Source of the DNA: Lachnospiraceae bacterium | Lineage (GTDB): Bacteria; Bacillota; Clostridia; Lachnospirales; Lachnospiraceae | Reading direction: 5' to 3' | Length of the DNA stretch: 64,000 nucleotides | NCBI GenBank assembly: GCA_017465475.1 | Contig: JAFTWC010000039.1 | Location: forward strand, 1-64,000 | Shown: one piece after another, positions 53,363 to 62,164 of the stretch | Layout of the letters: each line of letters begins with the position of its first letter | Numbering within the stretch: position 1 is the stretch's first letter | Position numbers and translations under genes: made by a program | Notes under the pieces: generated by a model | Database searches by the model: none | What the model was told of the DNA's origin: nothing | What the model saw: only the letters and a program-made list of their open reading frames with translations

Positions 53363-53606
53363 AAACTCCTCTCAATTCAGTTGTATCTATATCTGCATGC
53401 TTTAATTCTATTTTCTGTATAGCGGTATCCAATCTCTTAGTAATATTAGTCAGTTCTTTCTTTGTCCTTCTGTCTACACCCATATATGCATTTTCTAATA
53501 CATCTTCCACCAGAGCTTCTACACAACCACTTGTTCCAAGTGGAGAGTCATATAAATACTTTGCCACTTGTTTACTTACCGTAATCTTCATCTGTTGTTT
53601 TCCCAT
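53319..53606 (-). CDS. Small mobilization accessory protein (MobC-like position)
   Basis: 95 residues: an N-terminal short strand and helix (KITVSKQVAKYLYDSPLGTSGCVEALVEDVL) and a helical C-terminus. The position just upstream of, and overlapping, a relaxase-like gene is where relaxosome accessory proteins are found. Sequence similarity to MobC is not clear to me. An AGGAGGA site precedes the ATG. Confidence 0.55.
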   Translation of the reverse strand: MGKQQMKITVSKQVAKYLYDSPLGTSGCVEALVEDVLENAYMGVDRRTKKELTNITKRLDTAIQKIELKHADIDTTELRGVCGRYDDVIKLLWEK

Positions 53607-53635
53607 ATCAGGTCCTCCTCAATAAAGTTAAATTA

Positions 53636-53648
53636 GGTATACTATACC
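53636..53648. promoter_or_regulatory. Palindromic operator candidate before the mobilization genes
   Basis: GGTATA-C-TATACC lies about 30 bp upstream of the first mobilization gene and overlaps a possible -10 on the minus strand. The rest of 53649-53889 shows no gene. Confidence 0.45.
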
Positions 53649-53889
53649 CCAGAGCCATATTCCGCAAGAGAACATGAAAAGTACCTGTTACTTTTTACAG
53701 CAACTTCCGGCACAGCATGTTCTCACGAGTCTCTTTACAAATATGTTAGCTAATTTTAAAAGTTAAATATACTTTTTGACCATCTATCACATTCTTTCAT
53801 CTTTATTTTATCTATTCCCTTATTCAAATACTTTTTTATCTTTTTTACAACTCAACATACAAATAAAAAACAATCAACGGAGGTATTCT

Positions 53890-54087
53890 ATGTTATACGA
53901 CTATCCAGATATTTTATTTGTTTCAGACATCTGTGAATTACTGAATATATCGCAAAACACCGCTTGTTCACTGTTCCGCACAGGTTCTCTCCCGGGATTT
54001 AAAGTTGGCAAGGCATGGTGTACGACAAAAGCAAGCGTAATTGACTACATTCAACGTCAGTGTACTTTTCCCACAAAAAAGAAATAA
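53890..54087 (+). CDS. Excisionase-like helix-turn-helix protein
   Basis: A 65-residue MerR/Xis-type DNA-binding protein: DILFVSDICELLNISQNTACSLFRTGSLPGFKVGKAW is the usual helix-turn-helix and wing pattern of small excisionases. ACGGAGG before the ATG at 53890 sets the start; the frame upstream from 53776 is not coding. It faces the large serine recombinase tail to tail and could control the direction of recombination. Confidence 0.82.
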   Translation: MLYDYPDILFVSDICELLNISQNTACSLFRTGSLPGFKVGKAWCTTKASVIDYIQRQCTFPTKKK

Positions 54088-54165
54088 AGACTTCGGAACA
54101 AGAAAATTACCTTGCTGTTCTGTACTTCGTAAATGCGTAACAGTTTTCGTGACCGTGTACGCATT

Positions 54166-54191
54166 GGCCAGTGAGCGCAAACTCACTGGCC
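54166..54191. repeat. Perfect 10-bp hairpin between xis-like and recombinase genes
   Basis: GGCCAGTGAG and CTCACTGGCC enclose CGCAAA. No T-run follows on either strand, so it may be a protein-binding or recombination site rather than a terminator. Confidence 0.75.
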
Positions 54192-54254
54192 TTACATATT
54201 TGAAAATAGGTATACTTGTGACAACACGCCCCACTACAAATCCCCTTAAAGCAT

Positions 54255-56048
54255 TTAGGAATGAATCTCCACCATAATTCCCACATGCATCACTTTATTC
54301 TCTTTGTAACTGGTCGATTCGTAAACAAACGAAAGCAATTCAATATTGGCACTATACTTCCGCTCTTTATGTAATTGCTGTATCAGTACTTGGAGTTGCT
54401 TTGAATAGGTCCCAAAATTGCATTCATCCACAATAGAAGAAGGAAGACCGCTTCGATCTTCCTTCTTCTTCGCCTGCATATCAAACGATATTATTTCATT
54501 GGTTTTCAAAATGATATCAAGCTTTCCATTCCCATCGATTGTCATCTTGCTAATGAAGCTTTCAACAGTGGTACGATCCAGAGAATCCTTATCAACAGTC
54601 TGCCACCCACTAATCTCCGCTTCGATAGCTTTCAATCTTTCCTCTATTGCATTTTCCTCAACAGTAACATTCTCCAACCGAGAAATATCCTCCTCTAATT
54701 GTTCAATCTCCTGTATCAGTTCATTATATTTACGATCTAGTTCTGCGAGCAGAGCCCCGGAAGCATATGTGAACTTCTCCATGACCTTATTTGCCTGTTT
54801 CCTAAGCTGCGCCATCTTCTTCCGCTTATCAGAAATCTCTTGTTGAGATGCATTATCTTCTCTGATAACGGTGCCCAATGTTTTCAGCAAAAGAGGAAAG
54901 CAATCTCGATGTTTATTTACTATACTGGATATCACCTCTGTAGTAATCGATTTCAAATCCTCTTCGTAGACTCGCTTAAAATTTTTGTTCGAACATGACT
55001 GCAATGGATCACGAGAACGCATTTTGAATGAATCACGGTATATGCCTATCTGTTGTTTTCGGTCAGCATAGCCATGCACCATAGGGTAGCCGCATGTGCA
55101 GAACAAACACCCACTAAATAGATGGTTTCCCTTAAATCTCGCCTGTAATGTTCCATTCTTATCTGGCTCATAATATCTCCGTCGGCTTTCTCTTATTTTC
55201 TGAGCCAGAATAAAAATGTCTGGATTTACTATAATAAGGTCTGGGCGCTCTACGATGACATGCTCTTCCGGCGGACGTTTAAAGCGCTTTGTCTTTTGCC
55301 CCGCTCCGACACCGAGTTCGCTACCTTTTTTATTCATTCGGAACCTTCCGATGTACGCAGTCTCTGTAAGACGATTCGTAACAGTATTAGCAGACCATAA
55401 GATTCCTTTTAAGGCAAGATATTTTCGTAACTCAGCAACACCATATTCTTGAAATACATACAAATCGAACATCTCCCGGACAATATTCGCTTGTTCTTCG
55501 TCAATTACAATCTCCTTTTTCTCATCGTCCCAAGCATATCCGTATGTCAAATTATTCCGATTTAATCGCTTTGCCTCACACTTTTGTCGATGTGCAATTC
55601 TCCCATACTCACTCTGAATATAAACTGCTTCCTGCGATATCAAAGACTCAAAGCCATAAAGCATACGATTCTGACTTGCGTTTGGATCATAAACCTGCCC
55701 CGTCGATAAAAGTATGATTTTGTAATCATAGCGTTTCGCATGTGAACTTAGCTTTGCTGAAACCTCCATCGATCTATTTAGCCGCTTCAGGTCTTTGACT
55801 AGAATATAGCGTATATCCTTTTTTTCAAGTCTCCGTAATAATTCTTGATACTTAGGGCGTTCATCCGACTTACCCGAAACACGCTCCGAAAATGTTTCCA
55901 ACGGCTCTGCCAATTCTATTTCTGGATGCCGTTTTAAATAACTTTTAACAAGAGCTCTCTGATTTTCCAACGATTCATCCTGTTCCTCATGGGTTGTACT
56001 TACACGCTCATAGTATATTGCCCTTCCGGCAATTCCATTGTATTCCAT
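54255..56048 (-). CDS. Large serine recombinase
   Basis: The 597-residue protein has the resolvase catalytic domain (YYERVSTTHEEQDESLENQR: Arg15, Ser17 nucleophile; LVKDLKRLNRSMEVS), a recombinase domain (NNLTYGYAWDDEKKEIVIDEEQA), a zinc beta-ribbon (LFSGCLFCTCGYPMVHG, later a Cys in LQSCSNKNF) and a coiled coil (about 395-470). Such enzymes integrate and excise islands at short att sites. GGAAGGAGAG precedes the ATG. It overlaps the next recombinase-like gene by 49 bp. It is the best candidate for the enzyme acting on the island repeats. Confidence 0.92.
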   Translation of the reverse strand: MEYNGIAGRAIYYERVSTTHEEQDESLENQRALVKSYLKRHPEIELAEPLETFSERVSGKSDERPKYQELLRRLEKKDIRYILVKDLKRLNRSMEVSAKLSSHAKRYDYKIILLSTGQVYDPNASQNRMLYGFESLISQEAVYIQSEYGRIAHRQKCEAKRLNRNNLTYGYAWDDEKKEIVIDEEQANIVREMFDLYVFQEYGVAELRKYLALKGILWSANTVTNRLTETAYIGRFRMNKKGSELGVGAGQKTKRFKRPPEEHVIVERPDLIIVNPDIFILAQKIRESRRRYYEPDKNGTLQARFKGNHLFSGCLFCTCGYPMVHGYADRKQQIGIYRDSFKMRSRDPLQSCSNKNFKRVYEEDLKSITTEVISSIVNKHRDCFPLLLKTLGTVIREDNASQQEISDKRKKMAQLRKQANKVMEKFTYASGALLAELDRKYNELIQEIEQLEEDISRLENVTVEENAIEERLKAIEAEISGWQTVDKDSLDRTTVESFISKMTIDGNGKLDIILKTNEIISFDMQAKKKEDRSGLPSSIVDECNFGTYSKQLQVLIQQLHKERKYSANIELLSFVYESTSYKENKVMHVGIMVEIHS

Positions 56049-57076
56049 AATATCTCTCCTTCCTTTAAGGTATACAGCGGTTTATTCAGTCTGCGAAGCA
56101 CTTTGAACAACACGCCTGCATTCTCACCCAACTTCACCAGCGAGTCCATCAGTACCACATCATAACAATTCAAAGTTTCCACTAAATTACCCAATCCCGT
56201 CATTCCAGACCGAATCGTATCTATGTACATATCAGCAATATCCCACTTCGTCTTCGTTCTAGTAAATACTTCGAATTTTTCTTGCTGTATCTCTGAAATA
56301 TCCCTTTCATGCAGAGTTCGCTGTTTATCATATATCACCACTTTTTTCGTATCTCGCAGCCAAGAACAATCTCGATGTATCTCGATGCACCCTTCCTCCA
56401 AACTAAAAATCTTAGCATTTTTAGCAATTTCTACAACGGAACATAGTTTGCGGTTTAATAATTCCAGCCGTGTCACTACAATTATTTTAGGCACATCATC
56501 TTCCTTAATCTTCTCATACCACTTACGGCTCATATTGTTCCAGTCGAGGTAGAGCCTCCCCCGGCTAGAACATAGCCGGGAAGCCTCCTCATATAACTTA
56601 TCAATCGCCTTCAATCCACTTATCGGACGATGCTCAGACATTGCTGCGCAATGATATATAATAGGCATACATTTGCACTCTTCCGGAGAATATGGACCTA
56701 TCTCGATGATTGTCACTCCCATATCCCTACAGATTGCCTCGAGTATCATCTTTTGCTCAGGACCGTTATATAAGCGTTGGTAACAATCAACAAGAATTAT
56801 ATCAAGCTCACCTTGTAATGCCCGTAACATCATTAATTCCCAGTTCATGAACACCTGTCTCCCCCGAGAGGTACTTAGTCCAAGCCCCTCTGCACGTTCG
56901 CGGTCTTTCTCGCAGAACGCTGTAGACATATTGTCAATGTAAGTCCCATCGCATATGTATCCATTATCAAAACAGAATCTGTGAATCATATTGATCTGGT
57001 AATTCACAACTTCAATATTTGATACATAAGTTCTAACATATCCTACGACTCTTGGTTCATCTTGTCCATTTAACAT
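56000..57076 (-). CDS. Recombinase-like protein lacking the catalytic serine
   Basis: About 358 residues. The N-terminus has the resolvase fold pattern (RVVGYVRTYVSNIEVVNYQINMIHRFC; ALQGELDIILVDCYQRLYN), but the residue equivalent to the nucleophile in Y-x-R-x-S is Tyr. A second half repeats a degenerate version (IIVVTRLELLNRKL; YDVVLMDSLVKLGENAGVLFKVLRRL). GGAGG is 8 nt before the ATG at 57076. It is probably a structural partner of the active recombinase. That is inference. Confidence 0.65.
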   Translation of the reverse strand: MLNGQDEPRVVGYVRTYVSNIEVVNYQINMIHRFCFDNGYICDGTYIDNMSTAFCEKDRERAEGLGLSTSRGRQVFMNWELMMLRALQGELDIILVDCYQRLYNGPEQKMILEAICRDMGVTIIEIGPYSPEECKCMPIIYHCAAMSEHRPISGLKAIDKLYEEASRLCSSRGRLYLDWNNMSRKWYEKIKEDDVPKIIVVTRLELLNRKLCSVVEIAKNAKIFSLEEGCIEIHRDCSWLRDTKKVVIYDKQRTLHERDISEIQQEKFEVFTRTKTKWDIADMYIDTIRSGMTGLGNLVETLNCYDVVLMDSLVKLGENAGVLFKVLRRLNKPLYTLKEGEILWNTMELPEGQYTMSV

Positions 57077-57088
57077 ATCTCTCACCTC

Positions 57089-57238
57089 CTAAGCTGCCTC
57101 AGCGGTGTAACTCTCGTTACACCGCTGAATTTCCTCAAGTACTTTTACCTTAGCCATCGTAACTTCAAAGTCTTCGATAAGCCCCTTTTTATACAAATTA
57201 TCAATCATATAGCAACATACCAAATATTTATCGTCCAT
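57089..57238 (-). CDS. Small acidic protein of the mobility operon
   Basis: A 49-residue frame (MDDKYLVCCYMIDNLYKKG at the start, EEIQRCNESYTAEAA at the end) with GGAGGA upstream of the ATG. The stop lies 12 bp before the next gene's ATG, whose ribosome site overlaps this stop. Its spacing fits an operon of five or six genes. No family is recognised. Confidence 0.7.
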   Translation of the reverse strand: MDDKYLVCCYMIDNLYKKGLIEDFEVTMAKVKVLEEIQRCNESYTAEAA

Positions 57239-57250
57239 ATACCTGTCCTC

Positions 57251-58288
57251 CTATCTCAACTTTAACGGTCTGGTTATCTCGCACCCACTAACATTTTTAG
57301 CCCCTATAGCAATACACTCACCTATCTTCAAACCTTCTAATACCTTGCGCCAATATGATACACGCTTTGGGTCAATTGACTTTGCAACTTCCTGTATTTC
57401 CGCATCAGTCGGCTTAAAAATTAAATGTGTAGCTGACTGCATCAACATAACAACAACATCTTTAGGAAATATATTGAGAGTCTGTGTACTCAATATTACC
57501 CCTAAGCCAAAACGTCTACCCTCACGTAAAATAGTACGAATAGTGGATGCGTTCCCGAGTTTAAAGTGTTGAAACTCATCGATAACAATGGTTACTCTTC
57601 CCCACTCTTTAGGAATCCCAATGTTAAAAACCATTCGCCACAGATAACCAACAACAATCTCCGAAACTAATTCTGCTGCTCGTGGCTCCAATCCTTTCAA
57701 ATCAATAATATTTACCATGCCGCCAAGAATTTTCTTAGTCCCGTTGCGAAATACACGAGAATGTAACACCGTCCAAAGTTTTTGATATACTTCCTGTCGT
57801 TTAATGTCTCGCTCATCAGATTCGAACGCCATGATAAGTGCTTCTGTTTCATCGCACCCCAACCTTTTTTGAATCTGAATAGCTTCACCTATTACTGTTC
57901 GCAGAGCTGCTTGTTGCCGAACCCCTAAAGATAATCCTGAACCTAACAGCGTTACATTACTGGATATAACATTAAACAAAGACTCTGTTTTCCCGTCATA
58001 ACTGATAGGCTCTAAAAGGTGAAGATTTAATCCCATTTCAACGCCGTCAATACGATTAACCCGATTACAATATCTTTCCTTTATTGATGAAAGCAAATAC
58101 GCCTCCTGATGATTCTGGCTCGTATCTATACAGATTATGGTATCCCCTTTTTCCGCTGCATCCAACTCTATGATATTTTCTCTGCAAGATTTTCCTTCGC
58201 CAGACCTCCCCGTAATAATCACCGATTTATTTGGAGCCGTGTTCCCAATATAACAATTTACTCCTTCATCAACGCTACCGATGTACAT
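57251..58288 (-). CDS. HerA/FtsK-like P-loop ATPase
   Basis: The 345-residue protein has Walker A VIITGRSGEGKS (about 25), Walker B VTIVIDEFQHF (about 250), and the downstream sensor region REGRRFGLGVILSTQTLNIFP typical of HerA/VirD4/TraC-type DNA or protein pumps. GGGGGCG precedes the ATG at 58288. It overlaps the upstream gene's end by 31 bp. It may move DNA in transfer or maintenance of the island. Confidence 0.8.
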   Translation of the reverse strand: MYIGSVDEGVNCYIGNTAPNKSVIITGRSGEGKSCRENIIELDAAEKGDTIICIDTSQNHQEAYLLSSIKERYCNRVNRIDGVEMGLNLHLLEPISYDGKTESLFNVISSNVTLLGSGLSLGVRQQAALRTVIGEAIQIQKRLGCDETEALIMAFESDERDIKRQEVYQKLWTVLHSRVFRNGTKKILGGMVNIIDLKGLEPRAAELVSEIVVGYLWRMVFNIGIPKEWGRVTIVIDEFQHFKLGNASTIRTILREGRRFGLGVILSTQTLNIFPKDVVVMLMQSATHLIFKPTDAEIQEVAKSIDPKRVSYWRKVLEGLKIGECIAIGAKNVSGCEITRPLKLR

Positions 58289-59337
58289 GATAATCGCCCC
58301 CTTTCTTCTATGGTTAAACAATCGAGTGTATCCAAATGCTCTCTTGAAAAAATAAGAAAGCGAGCTCGAAGTTCTCCAAACTCCGTAAATATGTGTTTTT
58401 TTACAGAATAATTGTTCTTTGTAGCATTACAGCATAATGTACCTCTTCTTTGCAGTTCACCTTTTATTCTCGGATACGATATATTGTTGCACAATGAATT
58501 TATTGCTTTGTGAAACAACGCATCTGGAATATAATAAAACTTATCATCAAATAAAATAGCCTTTTTCTTATCTACAGCATCGTAAAGCGATTGGTCTATT
58601 CTGTCAATTGCACTAATAACAATATCCGAAGGATGTTCATCAATATATGAGTTTAAACTCCTCTGAACCGGCTTGATAATTTCCAAATCCGTCATAAGAG
58701 ACACCATACTCATAGATTTGACTGCCTTTTTTAATTCATCGAGGCTTATTAATTCATCTTCCGTATGAATCAACGCATGGTTTAATGCCCAAGCCACAGA
58801 AAACAATGTTGCTCCCAATAAAGAAGCATCTTCATCTTCACTATCATAAAGAGAACGTGCTTCTTTCATACACCCTACAATATCATTACCATTTTGGCGA
58901 ATATACTCCATACATGTCCGAAACATTTCGAGCATATTCCCTATCGAATTCCGTTCTATCTCCAGATCTTCATACGATACAATCCCCGTATAGCGATTAA
59001 GTTCAGGTGGAATAATTCCACACACTACCATAACCGGTAGAAAATTTTTACTAGTCATAAAACGGTAAATCCCTTCTTGGCTATAAAAAGGTTGGTACTC
59101 AACAATTAGCATCTGGTAATTCGCACATTTCGGAATCCTAGTTCCATGTATTTCTCCTATAACCCCATTGAATTCACATAACATCCTAATTACATTCTCC
59201 TTTACCTTCTCATTGGAGAAATAAAGAATAATACCTTGCTCTAATCCAAAACCCGCATCTCCGACCAAAAAACGAATATCTGCATAAACAGATAAAAGCA
59301 ACTGCTTTATTTCATTAATTTTATTATTCTCTCCCAT
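58258..59337 (-). CDS. Unrecognised mobility-module protein 1
   Basis: 359 residues, no membrane segment. Short hydrophobic strands (YRFMTSKNFLPVMVVCGIIPP) and acidic stretches occur; the C-terminus contains ALFHKAINSLCNNISYPRIKGELQRRG, like the tail of primase or DUF927-type proteins, but this is weak. GGAGGAG is 6 nt before the ATG at 59337. The start overlaps the preceding gene by 31 bp, so the pair may act as one complex. Confidence 0.65.
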   Translation of the reverse strand: MGENNKINEIKQLLLSVYADIRFLVGDAGFGLEQGIILYFSNEKVKENVIRMLCEFNGVIGEIHGTRIPKCANYQMLIVEYQPFYSQEGIYRFMTSKNFLPVMVVCGIIPPELNRYTGIVSYEDLEIERNSIGNMLEMFRTCMEYIRQNGNDIVGCMKEARSLYDSEDEDASLLGATLFSVAWALNHALIHTEDELISLDELKKAVKSMSMVSLMTDLEIIKPVQRSLNSYIDEHPSDIVISAIDRIDQSLYDAVDKKKAILFDDKFYYIPDALFHKAINSLCNNISYPRIKGELQRRGTLCCNATKNNYSVKKHIFTEFGELRARFLIFSREHLDTLDCLTIEERGRLSCTSVALMKE

Positions 59338-60128
59338 GTGAGATCTCCTCCTTCGCAAAAATGATGTTCTCCCTCCGGTGTAGAAAACCAACCAACCGTA
59401 TACGGGACATAGATTTCGTCTGTGCATTCATCCACCAAGCTGACGATAAAGTTAAACAAAATCTGTTTTATGTGACTATAAGGCTTATACTGAAAAGTAA
59501 TACCTACAGCCCCCAGTTTACGCTGAAGATAACCAGACGGTGCAAGTTTTTCAGCCGAAAGAAAAACTCGCTTCTCTTGCCCTTTTACCCTACAATTCAG
59601 GCAATAGCAAAACAAATCGGTATCATCTGCACAGATGTAGGTAGTAATATACGGGCTACGCATGTTAGTAACTTCTACATCAGCCAAATCAATAAGCTTG
59701 TTCGTTCGAACAACAAGCGGTTTCCCATCAACATCTACTTTAACTTCCTCAATTTGAGCTCGCATCGCCTCGTTACAATGCATTTTAAAAAGAAACTTCT
59801 TCTTATAGGTTCCAAGACTCGTCTCTTCTGCGTGCTCCCTCTTAATCATCGCAGCATTTGCACGAATAATCTGATTTGTACTTTCTCTCACAGCTTGAAT
59901 CGCAAGATTGTGTTGCTCTTGTGGAGTTAATGTACATATGGTTTGCTCCGAATCTCCAACATTAAACTCAACCAATTCCTGTGGATTTGTAAAAACAGTA
60001 AAATCCGGAATAATTCCTTCCTCTTTTTCCGACTTACCGTTTGCCATAGCAATTGGTCTTATCACTGGTTGCGCAGCATTCATTTTCGAAAAATCATCTT
60101 TTCTTAGACGCTCATCATTAGTTTGCAT
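59307..60128 (-). CDS. Unrecognised mobility-module protein 2
   Basis: 273 residues. The N-terminal 60 are polar; the middle reads SPYITTYICADDTDLFCYCLNCR, and the C-terminus VPYTVGWFSTPEGEHHFCEGG. The last element recalls the GW-containing core of DUF927-type proteins found with serine recombinases of cassette islands, but I cannot confirm it. AAGGAGG is 10 nt before the ATG. It is first gene of the minus-strand mobility operon, behind a leader of about 500 nt. Confidence 0.65.
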   Translation of the reverse strand: MQTNDERLRKDDFSKMNAAQPVIRPIAMANGKSEKEEGIIPDFTVFTNPQELVEFNVGDSEQTICTLTPQEQHNLAIQAVRESTNQIIRANAAMIKREHAEETSLGTYKKKFLFKMHCNEAMRAQIEEVKVDVDGKPLVVRTNKLIDLADVEVTNMRSPYITTYICADDTDLFCYCLNCRVKGQEKRVFLSAEKLAPSGYLQRKLGAVGITFQYKPYSHIKQILFNFIVSLVDECTDEIYVPYTVGWFSTPEGEHHFCEGGDLTWERIIKLMK

Positions 60129-60188
60129 CTTTTTGCATCCTCCTTAATTCAATATAATTCATACTTTTTTCGATTCCTAATTGGCGCC

Positions 60189-60649
60189 AAAAAAAGGAAC
60201 CGTCAAAGACATTTTGCCTTCAAAGGTTCCTTACATACATTTATTAAGCTATCAATCCAAAAGCTTCCACATGAACTCACTTTCTAAAATAACAACTCGA
60301 CCACACATAAACATTCACACTCTCAACATCAGAATACTTCTGCGGTCAAGTTACCTTTCAGAAAGACGGATTATAGCCTTAATATCAATTAAGAATCCCT
60401 CTTTGGGCAAAACAACTCTACATAAACGTTTGCTTTTCAAAAAAGTATGTACATGACAAAGCAGAAACGTAAACAAAGAATTACTTCGAGTAACTTGCTG
60501 TTGGACCCTTCTTTAGGGTTGGAAAATGTTTTTGTGTATGTCTGCTTCGATTAAATAAACCGAAACATATATTAGTTCCGTAGAACTAAAACAACAGACT
60601 CGCCTAATACAATATTCAATTTTCCCGAATCTATCAACTGATTCGTTTG
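60189..60649 (-). ncRNA. Candidate ~460-nt noncoding RNA or long leader before the mobility operon
   Basis: It begins at a near-consensus promoter and ends at a strong terminator (AAGGAACC/GGTTCCTT at 60225-60232 and 60194-60201, then seven Ts), before the first gene of the operon. Between them no convincing ORF exists, while several local hairpins do (AACCC/GGGTT; AGTTAC/GTAATT; TAGTTC/GAACTA). It could be an independent small RNA or an attenuated leader. Confidence 0.5.
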
Positions 60650-60655
60650 AGCCAT

Positions 60656-60683
60656 ATTATACAGAACAAATTTAAGATGTCAA
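60656..60683 (-). promoter_or_regulatory. Strong promoter for the candidate ncRNA/mobility operon
   Basis: Minus-strand TTGACA (60678-60683), a 16-bp spacer and TATAAT (60656-60661), both consensus. Confidence 0.8.
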
Positions 60684-60833
60684 GTAGTTTTTGAAAAATT
60701 TTTTTACTTTTTTCAAACCTCATTTCATCCGCCCAACTTTTTAAGAAAAACCAGATAAAATTTTAAAAGCAAACCGTCATTTCTCCGGAACTTTTTTATT
60801 TTTCATTTAGGGTTTTATTTTTTCTTGGGCACA

Positions 60834-60871
60834 AAAAGGCCGGAAGACGATTCTTTGATCACCTTCCGGTC
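60834..60871 (-). terminator. Terminator after the one-TM protein gene
   Basis: Minus strand: CCGGAAG pairs with CTTCCGG, then CCTTTTTG. It lies about 55 bp past the stop. Confidence 0.85.
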
Positions 60872-60924
60872 TTTGATATTTTCCCACTATGTAATATCGA
60901 ATATCTCGATATCTCTTTAATTTT

Positions 60925-61422
60925 TTACGCTTCTCTTTTTTGTTTCTTTCCTTTGGATTTATCCTGTTGTGCTGTCAGTTCCAAATCCCCCAAAAGCATG
61001 TCAGTAAAAACATTCATTCTATCTACAACTTTTTTATCATCGGTTTCTTTTGTAATAAAAATAATCAAATCATAAAATTCATCATAAATCTGCTGATTTG
61101 CAAATATTGCCAATCTTGCTTTGAATGAATTAAGCTGTATCTTTTGCTCACGAGAAAGTGAAAATCTATTATTCGGTATGTCTACCGAATAAGAAAACAT
61201 TGGTACGAAACCAATTAGTTCAGAATACAATTTTTCTTTTTCCATATATCGGTGCTGCACAATCTCGTTCTCAGACTGAGTTTTCACCACATCAATGTTA
61301 TTCTTCGCCGCAATACGGCTCTGAATGATAGAGCCGACAAAACCAATAACTCCACCAACAATAACGCCGAGAAAGGTCATCAGAACACTATTATCATACC
61401 ACACCTCAACAACTCCATTCAT
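60925..61422 (-). CDS. One-TM protein with cytoplasmic helical tail
   Basis: 165 residues: an N-terminal membrane helix (LMTFLGVIVGGVIGFVGSIIQ, about 13-33) and a long helical cytoplasmic part (IVQHRYMEKEKLYSELIGF; LNSFKARLAIFANQQIYDEFYDLI), ending in a basic tail. CGGAGGA before the ATG at 61422 defines the start. It is common-looking accessory-island cargo with unknown function. It stands alone behind the prfH terminator. Confidence 0.7.
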   Translation of the reverse strand: MNGVVEVWYDNSVLMTFLGVIVGGVIGFVGSIIQSRIAAKNNIDVVKTQSENEIVQHRYMEKEKLYSELIGFVPMFSYSVDIPNNRFSLSREQKIQLNSFKARLAIFANQQIYDEFYDLIIFITKETDDKKVVDRMNVFTDMLLGDLELTAQQDKSKGKKQKREA

Positions 61423-61514
61423 ATCATTCCTCCGCCATACCAACCAGCTTATAAAGCTTGTTCTTTTTATGTTTATTATAGCATCAGATATCATAATCCA
61501 CAAGAGGTCTCCCT

Positions 61515-61555
61515 AAAACACAACGACAGCAAACACCTCTTGTTTGCCGCCGTTG
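61515..61555 (-). terminator. Terminator of the rtcB-prfH operon
   Basis: A 14-bp stem (61542-61555 with 61521-61534, two GU pairs) begins about 10 bp after the prfH stop, followed by TGTTTT. Confidence 0.8.
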
Positions 61556-61564
61556 CAATACACC

Positions 61565-62155
61565 CTACTTCCTATATTTGAATTCCATTCCTTCATATAC
61601 CCTCACCGGATTTCCTCTTACAATCTTTGTGTGTTCTCTCCACGCATCATTTATCTGCTTTCTCTGATTCGATTTGTTTTGCTCCGTCAAAATAGCGTTG
61701 AGCTTATTAAGTGCATCCTTACGGTTCATGAACTGACTTCGCTCCGAGGTAGAAGTTACGGTGATTCCCGTTGGCACATGAATCAACCGTACCCCGGTCT
61801 CAACCTTATTTACATTCTGACCGCCTTTGCCTCCACAATGGAATCGTTCAAAACGAACTTCTCCTTCCGAATAGATTGTTTCTACCTCCGGAAGAATACT
61901 CCCATCCACAAACCAATTCTTACGCTGATGATTCGGACGATAGGGACTTTTGCAAATCCACTGGATACTTCCTTCTAACTCGGATAAGTCAAATCCGGTA
62001 GAGAAAAGGATAGAAGTAAAACATCCCTTTTCTTTCCCTACATGGTCCGAAAGTAATTCAATATCCGGGAATTCTTTTTTTAATGCTTCAAAGAGCTTAC
62101 TTACTGCAAGCTCACATTCCACAGGGCCTTGCCCTGAACTAATCTGTACTATCAT
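61565..62155 (-). CDS. prfH: Peptide chain release factor homologue PrfH
   Basis: A 196-residue release-factor-like protein with the catalytic HCGGKGGQNVNKVETGVRL motif (GGQ) and a short N-terminal domain, without the codon-reading domain of RF1/RF2. Published work on PrfH shows that it rescues ribosomes whose 16S rRNA has lost its 3' end, including the anti-Shine-Dalgarno, so that the partner RtcB can seal the cut. It follows rtcB by 9 bp, the typical pairing. Confidence 0.95.
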   Translation of the reverse strand: MIVQISSGQGPVECELAVSKLFEALKKEFPDIELLSDHVGKEKGCFTSILFSTGFDLSELEGSIQWICKSPYRPNHQRKNWFVDGSILPEVETIYSEGEVRFERFHCGGKGGQNVNKVETGVRLIHVPTGITVTSTSERSQFMNRKDALNKLNAILTEQNKSNQRKQINDAWREHTKIVRGNPVRVYEGMEFKYRK

Positions 62156-62164
62156 AAATCTCCT

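Noticed and set aside
54088..54254. Region beside the large recombinase as an attP
   Set aside because: Contains a perfect hairpin and an inverted repeat but no match to the island repeat core, so I do not call it an attachment site.
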